Position numbers and translations under genes: made by a program
Part shown: positions 1-9,459 of the stretch, in pieces
Layout of the letters: each line of letters starts with the position of its first letter
Numbering within the stretch: position 1 is the first letter of the stretch
The notes under the pieces: model-generated
What the model saw: only the letters and a program-made list of their open reading frames with translations
The model's database searches: none
What the model was told of the DNA's origin: nothing
From: Chrysochromulina tobinii
Taxonomy: Eukaryota; Haptophyta; Prymnesiales; Chrysochromulinaceae
DNA: 32,162 nucleotides
Reading direction: 5' to 3'
Assembly (NCBI GenBank): GCA_001275005.1
Contig: JWZX01001831.1
Span: forward strand, 1-32,162

Positions 1-2
1 AG

Positions 3-143
3 GTCATCAGCGTCGCAGGTGAGTCGATGGAGGGCGTGCCGCGCCCTGCGGTGATGTCCCGCATCAAGGACGAGATGCAGCGTGCGGCGGAACTGCCTAT
101 GGCTATTGAACTGGAGTCAGCAGCAAATGCCAACCCCTTCTAA
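3..143 (+). CDS. C-terminal end of a protein cut by the window edge
   Basis: The frame starting at base 3 is open from the left edge to a TAA at 141-143 and gives about 46 residues ending in Ala-Asn-Pro-Phe. It reads like a real protein tail (Ile/Val-rich start, then a charged helix with Lys-Asp-Glu-Met, then a Met/Glu-rich end), and the two other forward frames close within 55 bases. I do not recognise the family and cannot tell whether an intron lies just upstream; the sequence CAG|GTGAGT at 16-24 would be a good donor on this strand, so the reading frame could also stop being coding there. Confidence 0.4.
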   Translation, partial: VISVAGESMEGVPRPAVMSRIKDEMQRAAELPMAIELESAANANPF

Positions 144-607
144 TTTCGTGCAGTAGCTGTGGTCTGGTCGGTGTGCAGAGTAGGGGCGAGAGCATCTTGG
201 CGAGAGCATCGCCATGGGCGCACCAGACAGTCTGTGCGCATCAGGCATTCCGTGACACATCAGACAGTCTTTAACGGACACACTGGGAGACGAGAGCATG
301 GCCGTGGCAGTCTTTGGCACATCAGAGAGCCTTGTGACAGTGCGAGGGCGTTCGTTCAGGCGTTATGTGTACAATCATGAATGGGACGCGCATGTCGTGT
401 GTGACGGCTTGAGGAGCGGAGCAATGTGGAGGTGAACCGCAGCCGCCCGGCCCACGCCTACCGTCTTTCAGCGTGTGGGTTTGATTCGACGTGCGCCGTG
501 TTGTTCGTAGACGGAACGGAAGTGTGTCGGGGCGATTGTTCCTGCCGTTCCTGACTCCACGGATTGACCGCCTACGCTACGCTATTATTGAGCTCTTTAC
601 TCGAACG
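144..607. other. Intergenic region with weak short repeats
   Basis: This is the space between the left-edge tail and the end of the Pol I factor gene. Short reading frames here carry no recognisable domain. The nonamer cgagagcat occurs at 187-195, 201-209 and 291-299, and cagacagtct occurs at 224-233 and 261-270, so there is a degenerate local repeat. Otherwise I see nothing. Confidence 0.4.
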
Positions 608-3600
608 TTAACTGCTGCACAACATCTCGTACTGTCGCCGCCACTTACTCGCGTCGTCGCGAGCCTCACACAGCCTGTGGGCGCACAGGATCCTTTTGAT
701 GGACGTCGCCTCGCCGTACACCTGGTGCACAAACAGTTGATTCCTCCAGTGCAAGCGCACGTGCCCATTGCTGCTGCTCGAACTTGGCCGCTCGACCTCC
801 TTCCATCCGAAGGCTTGCAGCTGCGCGAGCCTCTTCTCCCGCTTTCGCTGCTCGTTCTTACGATTGATGCGCTTGCGACGCTTTTCGTGCCGAAGCCTCC
901 TGGCCTCTTCGAGTTTTGCTCGTCGCTGATCATTCTTCATGGCCAGCCGAAGCGCTTCGTATCGCAGGCTCAGTGGCGTAGTGTCTTCTTCGCTCGAGGA
1001 GTCGTCTGCAACGGTGGCCGACGGCAGGCCGCCGTGCATGCAGCGCTGCTGCAGGTTGTCAGTCCCCTTGATCAACTGAGGACAGCACGACTCCATGTGC
1101 GTCCGGCAAGAGGTGAAAAACAAGCTGCCAAACTGCCGCGCGCACTTGAGGCATGCATAGTGGCGAGGCCAGCGGCCGTCGGCGTCAATAGATGGGATGG
1201 CCGATGCAAGCGACGCCTCCACTGCGCGCCCCAGCTGTGCTATGGGTAAGATTGCACGGCTCGTTGTCTCACTCGTGTCTTGGGCTTCCTTCAACGATGC
1301 CCCATCTTCCTCCGGGGATACCATCGCCACGACCAAAAACGCACCCTCGTCCGCAGCCGGCTCTGTCGCGTCCACGTGCTGAGGCGGCCGACAATTTCGG
1401 GCGTAAAGGATGGCAGTGCGCAGGGTCGTAAAGCATCGGGTGCCATCGGGTGGAATCCATGCGCGCAGCTCAGCGCATGATGCCGATGTACCTACGCCAC
1501 TGGTTGCGCCCCGCCGCGCGGCGGCTCGTTGCGCGAGTGGCACGTCATCATCATCGCTGGCGTCGTCGGTAGCACGCGCATCGTTTGCTCGGTACGGCGG
1601 CAGGTAGGCGCACGCCCAACCGTCGCCGAGCTCTGAAATCACGTTGCGTTTCAGCCCACGCGCTCCGCCCAACAGCCCGCGGACACAAAGGAGCCAAGGC
1701 CTCGGGCAGCGACTGATGGGCCGACGCACGCCAACCATCGAAATGGCGAAGGCGTCTTGACCCACCGGCATGCGACTGCTCTGCCGCAAGAACTGCCGAC
1801 GCGCTGTCTCAAGCTCCAGAGTTCCCTCGAGCGCGATGGTCTCGTGGACAGCGAGGCGGCGGCCGTCGAGTGTCGGCAGCTGGCCAGCTCGATGGCGGTC
1901 GGGCTTCCCGGTGCTCGACAATGGGCACGCAGGGCAGCCGACATGCTGATAGCGCGCTGCGTCGCCCTCGTCCTGTAGCTTCAACAGCTTCACGCGCGGC
2001 GCGAGGGGAAAGAAGAGCTGGTTGCACGCGAGGCAGCGGCACGCAATGGGCCGCACCAGTTCCATGTAATTGACTCGTGCCGCGTTGCGACTCGTGCTGC
2101 GTGCCACGCCCGCTTCGTCGCATCGCTTGCACAGCGGGAGGGTGGTGGGGCATTGGCACGCGGAGTAGCTCTTGGAGCATCGCGCGCAGCGAAGCCCTTC
2201 TTTGCCAACCCGATCGCCACAGTGCAAGCACGCCAGGTGATCTCCAACGGCCGGCCTCGGCTCCAGCCTTTTGAAACGACCCAGCACGGTTCGCTCAAGG
2301 CTCGCCACCGCCTGACGAACGTTCTGCCAGTCGCCGTGAACGATGCATGCCAATCCGCGAAGCAGCAGTGCGTATCGAGGAGGCATGAGTGCGTTCGAGA
2401 GGCTGCTCGGGCGGTGCCACCGGCCGCTGCACCCCTCTGCGCCAATCAGGTAGCCATGCTTGGCACCGGGCCCACCGTCTATCGCCGCCAGGCGCGGTGC
2501 TGGCTGTTGCCCAGGTAGCTCACATCCCGCTGGCTGCTGCTGAGCTGCAGGCTGTTCCGCCTCAAGCGCTGCGGCGAGGGCAAGTAAGCTATCCTCCTCT
2601 ACCTGCATCTCCTTGCGCTTGGGTCGCTCATTGAGGACGTTCGCTCTCACAAAGTCAAGGTATGTGGGCAGGTGAGATGATGCGACTTGCACCGCCTGAC
2701 GGACATCGGTTGGATGCGCCATGTGAGGTACGCCGGCGACGCGTGAATGGGGTGGCGGCACGACCTCACCAAGTGCGTGCCGTCGCAAGAACACTGCCAT
2801 CGCCGCCTCCAGCCGGCACCAGTTCGCTTCCGCGTCCTCGTCTTGGTCCGCCGATCCGATTCCAGCTGCCGCTCGCAACGCGGCTAGCGGCTCCGACGGC
2901 TCAGATGTGGCCGCTGATGGTGGCGCGGCGCTCAGCGGCCCGCGGAGTTCGCACGTGAGCTTGGCCGCCATCGCCACTGCCGCCGCCGCCCGTAGCCAAG
3001 CAGCTCTGTGGTTGAAGGGATCGCGGGTGAGCCACGTGATCGACTGCCTCGAGTCCGAATTCCTTCCAAATTTGGGCGCACCGGTCCTTCCATATCTCGA
3101 GACCGAGCTCCTTCCATCTACAGCGGTGCACGGCGCGGGCTCGTCCTCTGCTTCAGCATCGTCGGCCATGGCGGCAGCAGGAGCATTCGACTCCCCCGGC
3201 GCCTCGGCGCTCGCCTCAGCACGTTTGCGCTTCCTCACCTGTGTAGCAATCCTCTCGGCGGCACGGTGGTTCACCTCGCGCACCGCCCCGATGGCCAGGG
3301 CGCTCGCAGTCGCCGTCAGCGTAAGCTGCGCTGCTAGCCGGCGGACGAGCGCGTCGGCATCGGGCGGCGCCGGTGGCGGGCGGGTAAGCCGCTCGCATAG
3401 GATCGCGGCACCACTCACGAGGTCATCAGCACACGGGACGAGCATCGGCCTCACGATCGCAAACCCAGCCTTCGAGCGTGCCACGGGCTGCAGCCGAGCT
3501 GGCAGGCTGCGATACGCGCTCAAGAAGGGCAGTTCGCCGCTGGCGCACCACGTTATGAGGTCCTGAGGGTGGATGGGCAACCGTAGTTCTAGGCAACCGA

Positions 3601-4117
3601 GGTAGCACAGGATGAGCGAGAGCGGTGAAGTGAGCGGGAGCGAGTGCGAATCGCGATGCCTGCTATACACTCGCAGCCGGCCGTCGTGGCTTCGCATGAC
3701 AGGCGGTGCGACGAGAGGCGCAAACGCGGCGTCCGCATCCTCATCGACCACCTCTGAAAACGTTTGAGCTGTGGCAAGCCAGAGTGCGCCTGTCGCCGCG
3801 GGAAGCCGCACGTCCAGTCCGCACGTGGAGACGAGCGCACGGAGCAGCGTCTGTAGGAGGAACTGGAAGGCCTCAAAGCCGTCGTTAACCGTGACTGGTG
3901 GCGCGGCCGAATCCACAGCTCCAGTTGCGTCCAAATTACGCAACACCTTGCGGCGGACATTTGAAGAGCCGAGCGCGAGCACTGCCGCGGCTCCGCCGGA
4001 CTCGTTGACCTCCTCGCGCACGCCAGCGAGCTGTGTGCCGCACTCGACGCAGGTCAGCGCGCCATCGTCGGTGCGCACGAACTCCTCCGACTTGCAGCTC
4101 GGGCAAACGTGAACCAT
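608..4117 (-). CDS. TAF1B: TAF1B/Rrn7-like RNA polymerase I initiation factor with long Cys-rich C-terminal extension
   Basis: Predicted 1169 aa. The frame is open to 4162, but the first ATG is at 4117; it places a zinc ribbon at the very N-terminus (Cys5, Cys8, Cys23, Cys26, ending C-G-T-Q), as in Rrn7/TAF1B. A helical, cyclin-like region follows at about residues 75-210. It includes a block with L-C-Y-L-G-C, then L-R-L-P-I and D-L-I-T-W, and ending G-E-L-P-F-L-S-A, which is the conserved Rrn7 signature. Family members are TFIIB-related subunits of the SL1/core factor that recruits Pol I to rDNA promoters. From about residue 620 the protein departs from the family: three Cys-rich clusters (about 620-720, 960-1010) and a Lys/Arg-rich helix near 1055-1090 that could be a nucleolar signal. 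The extension may be lineage-specific or a fusion. No intron is needed to keep the frame open. Confidence 0.72.
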   Translation of the reverse strand: MVHVCPSCKSEEFVRTDDGALTCVECGTQLAGVREEVNESGGAAAVLALGSSNVRRKVLRNLDATGAVDSAAPPVTVNDGFEAFQFLLQTLLRALVSTCGLDVRLPAATGALWLATAQTFSEVVDEDADAAFAPLVAPPVMRSHDGRLRVYSRHRDSHSLPLTSPLSLILCYLGCLELRLPIHPQDLITWCASGELPFLSAYRSLPARLQPVARSKAGFAIVRPMLVPCADDLVSGAAILCERLTRPPPAPPDADALVRRLAAQLTLTATASALAIGAVREVNHRAAERIATQVRKRKRAEASAEAPGESNAPAAAMADDAEAEDEPAPCTAVDGRSSVSRYGRTGAPKFGRNSDSRQSITWLTRDPFNHRAAWLRAAAAVAMAAKLTCELRGPLSAAPPSAATSEPSEPLAALRAAAGIGSADQDEDAEANWCRLEAAMAVFLRRHALGEVVPPPHSRVAGVPHMAHPTDVRQAVQVASSHLPTYLDFVRANVLNERPKRKEMQVEEDSLLALAAALEAEQPAAQQQPAGCELPGQQPAPRLAAIDGGPGAKHGYLIGAEGCSGRWHRPSSLSNALMPPRYALLLRGLACIVHGDWQNVRQAVASLERTVLGRFKRLEPRPAVGDHLACLHCGDRVGKEGLRCARCSKSYSACQCPTTLPLCKRCDEAGVARSTSRNAARVNYMELVRPIACRCLACNQLFFPLAPRVKLLKLQDEGDAARYQHVGCPACPLSSTGKPDRHRAGQLPTLDGRRLAVHETIALEGTLELETARRQFLRQSSRMPVGQDAFAISMVGVRRPISRCPRPWLLCVRGLLGGARGLKRNVISELGDGWACAYLPPYRANDARATDDASDDDDVPLAQRAAARRGATSGVGTSASCAELRAWIPPDGTRCFTTLRTAILYARNCRPPQHVDATEPAADEGAFLVVAMVSPEEDGASLKEAQDTSETTSRAILPIAQLGRAVEASLASAIPSIDADGRWPRHYACLKCARQFGSLFFTSCRTHMESCCPQLIKGTDNLQQRCMHGGLPSATVADDSSSEEDTTPLSLRYEALRLAMKNDQRRAKLEEARRLRHEKRRKRINRKNEQRKREKRLAQLQAFGWKEVERPSSSSSNGHVRLHWRNQLFVHQVYGEATSIKRILCAHRLCEARDDASKWRRQYEMLCSS

Positions 4118-4317
4118 TACTTGACGGGCTCCTGAGCGACTGCGTGCATGAAGACGCGGCAACTAAAACTGCGAATAAAGTCGAATTCATTATGCGGAAA
4201 ACAAAGCAGAATAGCCGAATTCATAGCCTGGCCATGAGTTATGTGTGGGTGGTGGTGAGACCCCCGGCGGTTTTAGATTGCCGTCGTCATCGTGGGCCTC
4301 CCGCGCTTCTTTGCACC
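4118..4317. promoter_or_regulatory. Shared divergent promoter of TAF1B-like and NSE2 genes
   Basis: Only 200 bp separate the two divergent ATGs, so both promoters and both 5' leaders must fit here. The middle (about 4160-4215) is AT-rich compared with its surroundings. I see no clear TATA box for either side; the assignment rests on geometry. Confidence 0.45.
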
Positions 4318-5019
4318 ATGAGCAGCGTCGTCGAAGTGGTCACGGCGGAGTGCCAGGCCATTAAGGTGAAACAGCAACTATTTCAAAAGACGCTCGACGA
4401 CGACTACGATATCATCCTTGACCAGGCGAAGGAGATAGTCGAGAAGCGGTCTGTTTACGGCGAGGAGGCCACCCGCGAGCTGCTCAAGTCGTGCGAGGAG
4501 ACCATGCGGCTGTTGGTGCAGGCACAGGCCCAGCATAAGGCCCAGTTCCAGGCGCTGCAAGTGGTACCGACGCGCCTTTCAAACAGTTCATCGCCCGCGG
4601 ACGTGGAAAAGGCGTATGCGAGTGCCACCGCCGAGCTGATTTCATCTGAGGAGGAGCAGAGCAATAATGAGAAGTACAAGCGGCTGCGTGAGATCATCGA
4701 CAAGGCGGAGGGCTGCAGCGACGCGGGGCCGTCCCAGGCGGACGACATGGGCGACGATGGCTTCGCGATGACGCAGGCGACCCGCTCGCTGAAGTGTGAT
4801 CTCCTTGTAGTAGAAATGACACCGACGGGTGAGCATCGGCCGATGAAGGGCCCGTGCGGCCACGTGTTCTCATACAAGGGCCTGCAGGGGACCCTGAAGA
4901 ACAAGACGATGAAGTGCCCTAAGATGGGATGCAATCAACAGGTCTGCTTCACCGACTTTGTTGAAGCCAAGGATGTGATCAAGGAGATCAAACAGGCGCT
5001 GCGCCTGCGGGAAACCTGA
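4318..5019 (+). CDS. NSE2: SMC5/6 complex SUMO E3 ligase NSE2/MMS21
   Basis: Predicted 233 aa. The N-terminal two thirds is helical and charged (about 1-135), fitting the SMC5-binding coiled-coil arm of NSE2. The C-terminal third is an SP-RING: Cys180-Gly-His182 and Cys200-Pro-x-x-Gly-Cys205 occupy the four zinc-ligand positions (C, H, C, C) of human NSE2, and the hydrophobic segment between them has the right spacing. Length is close to the human protein (about 247 aa). The frame is open upstream to 4033, but the ATG at 4318 in context caccATGa gives the family-like N-terminus, and the upstream residues are low-quality Arg/Cys-rich sequence. The protein should sumoylate targets during DNA repair and replication-fork restart in the nucleus. 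Confidence 0.9.
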   Translation: MSSVVEVVTAECQAIKVKQQLFQKTLDDDYDIILDQAKEIVEKRSVYGEEATRELLKSCEETMRLLVQAQAQHKAQFQALQVVPTRLSNSSSPADVEKAYASATAELISSEEEQSNNEKYKRLREIIDKAEGCSDAGPSQADDMGDDGFAMTQATRSLKCDLLVVEMTPTGEHRPMKGPCGHVFSYKGLQGTLKNKTMKCPKMGCNQQVCFTDFVEAKDVIKEIKQALRLRET

Positions 5020-5697
5020 GTGCTGCGGCCATCAGCAGGGTGCTTGCAAGTAGTACCAAGAAACGCGCAGGCACTGCTTGCAGGCGCATCCGATGACAGA
5101 GAGTGATCGCGCGACAGAGGAGAGGTCCACGAGCGCAAGCAGAGGTTGGACGTAAGACGAAAGCGAGAGCCGGAGAAGCTTTCTGCATGTGCTCGTCCGA
5201 GCAATTGCGTCCGAGTACCGAGTCGTCACAGTAACTCATGACGTGACACACAGTGCGCTCGACTGCGACTCGACCTCGAGGCACAAACAGACGAGCGAGG
5301 CACAAACGGGACCAAGAAGCTTTCACGAAACGGTCACAAAATCGCCCACATGTTTTCTAACTTTCCGCCACGACGACCCGCTCCGCTCATCGCGGCGCCA
5401 GGAGACGGCGCGCGCGCGCGCGATGCATCTGAGAAACGGGGCGGGGCCGCGGGGCGGCTCGCCACATTTGCGCGGTTCACGTCAGACGGCGCGCGCGACG
5501 ATCCGAATGGTACCAGTGGCGGAGATCCGGCAGCGGCACTTACCAGCATTTCACCTTCGGTTCTGAATTCGTTCTATTGAGTCTCGTCCTCACCGGCGCG
5601 TGCGACCCGATCATGTAAAGTAGGAGAGGTGCCGCGGGTCGCCCGTATCCCGCCCCCACCCCCTCGCCATAGGGGCCTTTTCCGTGTCGCGTGTCTA
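5020..5697. other. Intergenic region between convergent NSE2 and CEP162 genes
   Basis: This holds the two 3' ends. A run of alternating CG lies at about 5408-5421. Short open frames in this stretch contain no recognisable motif, and I see no RNA gene. Confidence 0.4.
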
Positions 5698-8600
5698 TCA
5701 GCGGCGCCTAGAACGCGCCGTCTCGAGCACCATCGCCTCGGCCTGCTTAGCATGCAGCAGTTTCATGTCGAGCACGATCGCATCGAGCTCGATGCGGTAC
5801 GCCTCAACTTCCGCATTCTTGCTCTCGAGCACAGCAGCCATCTCTCGCTTCGCGCGCTCTGCCTCGACGAGCGACAGATGGCGCGTAGTCTCTAGCAGCT
5901 CGGCTGCCTCGGCCTCCCGTGCAATCTGGCGCCTCTCGAGCATCCGAAGCTGAGTCTGCATCCGGAACAACTCGTTGTCTTGGGACGCCTCGCCGCTGCC
6001 GCCAGCCCCGACGCCTGCAAGGCTCATTCCAGCCACGGTGCCAGCCAGCGCTGCAGGGAGGCCCACCGCACTGTCGAGGACACCAAGCCCGCCCTCAAGC
6101 CTCGCTAGGGCGAGGGCGAGTGACGAAGCGAGCTCGGCCACGTGATCAAGCGCGGGTTGCGCATCGTGGATAGTGCCCCCACCCTCGGCCTCACCATCGT
6201 CGGCTGCGTCGGCCGAGTCGCCTGTGTAGATAATTGGCTCCATCCCGCCCTTGCCCGCACTGCCAGCTCGGCGGGCCGAGTCTGGCTGCGGCCCTCGCGT
6301 CTTCATATCGCGCTGCCGGGCAGCGGCGGCCGCGCGGCGGCTCGCCTCCCCGCGCCGCAGCGCGCTCCGCCTCGACGGCCTTCGCTTCGAACTCCTTGAC
6401 ACGTTTAGTGTGTGTCGCCCGGATCTCCTCGATCTGGCGCTCGAGCTCCTTCACCTTTGAGCGCGTAGCTGCTCCAGCACCCTTGCCCTCGAGCAGCGCC
6501 TCCGCCTTCTGCAGCTTGTCAGAGAGCAACGCCACCTTGGCCTCGTAGCCCGCGGCCACGCGCTCGGATTGCTGGCGCAGCGCACGCAGCCGCTTCGAAT
6601 GCGTGGCCTCGAGCTCGCACACCGTCTCCTCAAGTTGGCTCACGCGCGTCTCGAGGAAGGCTGTGCGTTGAACCTCCTGCGGCGTCGGCCCGGCCGCGGC
6701 GATCAGCTCGGCCACGCTCGGCATACTGCCGCTCCGTCCACGTCCGCCGCGATCGCCGCCGCGCCCGCGCGCACCCCCGCCCGCCGAGCCCTTGGTCACG
6801 ACGGTCCGCCGTTCCAGCAGCTGCTGCAGTCCGCTCACTTGCTTCTCGAGGACGGCGACTCGCTCAGCATCCGACATGCGCCGGCCGCTCGTTCCATCGC
6901 CGCCCCCTCCAGCACAGGCTGACGAAACTGACGAAGCTAGCGGTCCAAAGGCCTCTCCGGCACCGGCGGTGCCGCCACCTACCTGCCCGTCAAGCGCCGA
7001 GGTGAGCTCGGCCACACGAGCCAGCGCCGTGATGCGCTGCTGCTCGAGTTCGTCAATGAGCTGCTGGTTCTCGGTGTACCACGTGAGCTTGGCTTGGAGC
7101 GCAGCCACCTCCTTCTTACGCGCCTCCTCGATCTCCCGCACCTTGGCCTCCGCCTCGCGCACGGCCTGGTGGTCTGAGTGCAGCTGTCCGAGGTCGACGC
7201 CCGCGAGCTTCCCTTCGAGCTCGCGCTTCGCCGCGCGTAGCCTGTCCATCTCGAACCTCATCTCGGACTCGCGCTCGGCCGCCGCCTCGCGCTCCTCGGC
7301 CAGGCGTGCATGGGCGCTCTCGAGTTGATTGCGAAGGCCATCGGGCGCGCGCTCCGCCGCAGTGCGCTCCATCTCAGAGAGGCGCAGTGAGAGCCGCCGC
7401 GCCTCCTCCTCGCCCTTCGCCGCATCGATGCGCTGTGCCTCACGCGCGGCCTTGAGCGCCTCCGTGAGCCGCTCGTTCTCTTTTTGGTAGCCGGCGATCA
7501 GAGTCTCTTGCTGCGCAATGTCCGCCTCGATGCGCGCGAGCTCGGAGGCGGGCATGGCACACTCGGTCAGCGTACCGCCCTTGGCGAGGTGTTGCCGGTA
7601 CCCTGAGAGCCTAATTGCCTCGCTCAGCTCGCGCTGCAACTGCTCCTCCCGCTTGCGCCACTCAGCTCGCTCATGCTCGTACTGCTCGCGCAGGGCGCTC
7701 AGCTGACCCTTGAGCACGCCCACCTCGGCCGTCGCAGCGCGCAGCGTCTTCTCGCGCTGTGCGAGCATCTTTGAGTCGCAACCCTTTTCAGCAGTGCGAG
7801 CGCGAGCGTCGGGCGCAGCGCCGGGTGCGTTCGCCTCCCGCAAAGCCTTGGATGCTGCAGTCGCTGCTGCTGCAGTCGCCGCTGCACTCGCGGCTGCACT
7901 CGCGGCTGCACTCGCGTGGCGGGCTGTGGGGGCGGGAGGAGCCAGGAGCGAGGTGGGCAGCGGAGGATGCGCGGAGAAGAGAGACGTGACCGGAGGCACG
8001 GGAGGCGGCGGCAGCGGAGGCGCGAAGCGCGCAGGGGCTGGATGGGAGGGGCTGGGCGTTGGCGGCGACGGAAGGGCTATGGCCGCAGCTCCCGTTGAGA
8101 GAAAGGCAACGCCAGGTGCCACATCGGCCGCAGAGGAGGAGGAGGTGGCGACTGCAGGATCGGCCGACAGGCTGTCGGGATGCACAGAGAACATCGCTGG
8201 AGGGAGCATCAGCGCTGACGTTGGCGCAGTGACGAACCCTTCTGGCGAAACAGCCTCTTGCGGAGCAGTCAGCGGGATGGCGCCAGCCGGCGGACTCCAC
8301 GGCTCCGCTGCATGCGCGACCGGCACGTCGCCACCCTCCGCGCTGCGGCGCCATGTCATCGAACCGTCAAGATCGTCACCAGACATCGAGGATCCGCTCG
8401 CGTAGCTCGAGGAGCTGCTCGTATCGGCCGAGGCGCCCGCATTCTCTGGCGTCGCGATGTGCCAAAATGGTTGTCTGCCGTCGTCCAAGGCGGCTCTCGA
8501 CAGCGTCGAAGCGCCATAGTCGAGGGAACGCTGCACCAGCGGGTTGTCAAGCGACTCTTCTGTGCCCGGCGCTGACTCCGCAGCACATCTCGTGCTTCGC

Positions 8601-9052
8601 CAGGAGTACGAGCGATTCACGAGCGACTCGGTCACGACGCAGTCGAGCTCCTCATCGCACCACGCCGGCATGGAATCTTGCGATTTTCGACTCTCGATGT
8701 CCGCGATGCCGCTACTGCCATTGCGTGTACCAGTTGGGTGGAGCCATGCGTCAGCGGCCGCCGCTGTCGAAAGACCTAGCCCAAGCATCGGTGACGATGG
8801 TGTCAGCCACCCACCCGCGGGCAGTGGCTTCGAGCGTGGCATGCTCGGGTGTGCATGCGAGCCAAGGATTGCATCGTCGTCCTCGTCCTCAGCCTCATCC
8901 TCGCTATTGCTACTGCCTTGATCCAACTTCGTCTCCCACTCCTGTAGATCTTCGTATGTGAGCTGCCGGCCGTGTCGTGCCTCGAGCTCCTGGAAGAAGG
9001 CCTTCTTCATCTCCTGGTCATCGTCGCTCTCATCGCCGCCGAGAGCGCGCAT
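5698..9052 (-). CDS. CEP162: Centrosomal/transition-zone coiled-coil protein CEP162, split by an apparent 1-base frameshift
   Basis: Two overlapping frames together encode one protein of about 1117 aa. The first runs from ATG 9052 and the second carries the C-terminus to TGA at 5698-5700. The N-terminus is acidic, the middle is Ala/Pro/Ser-rich, and a long coiled coil starts near residue 435. Blocks match CEP162: Q-Q-E-T-L-I-x-G-Y-Q-K-E-N-E-R-L near 517, W-Y-T-E-N-Q-Q-L near 659, and an L-E-K-Q-V...L-E-R-R segment followed by S-V-A-E-L-I-A-A-A. The last ~90 residues, in the second frame, match the CEP162 C-terminus (R-I-E-L-D-A-I). CEP162 marks axonemal microtubules at centriole ends and supports transition-zone assembly. 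Removing one G from the G4 run at 6348-6351 joins the frames within a continuous coiled coil, so a sequencing or assembly indel is likeliest; a real mutation, +1 frameshifting or a tiny intron are alternatives. Confidence 0.85.
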
Positions 9053-9459
9053 GCCAACACGCGCCGCGCGCGTGAACGATGGCGATCGGGATTTCGCGCC
9101 GGAAAGTCGAAAGTGCCGAGAGCGGCAACTTGACGTGTGGGACGCGTGTCTCTACATGTTCACACTCTGAGGTCACCAAAAACGCCTTCAACCTGTGCTG
9201 TTTTTACGGTCGCACACCTGGCGGGAAGGGGTACTACCTTGGTGCTACCCTGTACATTTCCCATGAAATCGTCATCATCGACGCCGCGTGCGACACATGC
9301 ATCAATCATAAGAAAGTCGTTCGCTGTTGCCCTGTTGACGTATGTGGGTGCGGAGCGGAGAAGCATGCTATCTGCCGAGGGCACCAACTGCCGTGATTCA
9401 TGCATGCATGCTTGCACGGCCCTCGTTCGGTTACCTATGATGCTTATCGGCGAGGCCCC
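9053..9459. other. Intergenic region: CEP162 promoter and ORC3 3' end
   Basis: Both flanking genes read leftward, so this carries the upstream region of CEP162 and the trailer of ORC3. It is less GC-rich than the genes. A catg-rich patch lies at about 9395-9413. I see no RNA gene or convincing core promoter. Confidence 0.35.

Noticed and set aside
491-1249. A 252-codon forward frame opposite the Pol I factor gene
   Set aside because: It lies wholly antisense to a gene with clear zinc-ribbon and Rrn7 signatures and has no domain; open antisense frames are common in GC-rich DNA.
5404-5570. Short forward frame near the CG-repeat, downstream of NSE2
   Set aside because: No promoter, no homology and low-complexity DNA; likely trailer or intergenic.
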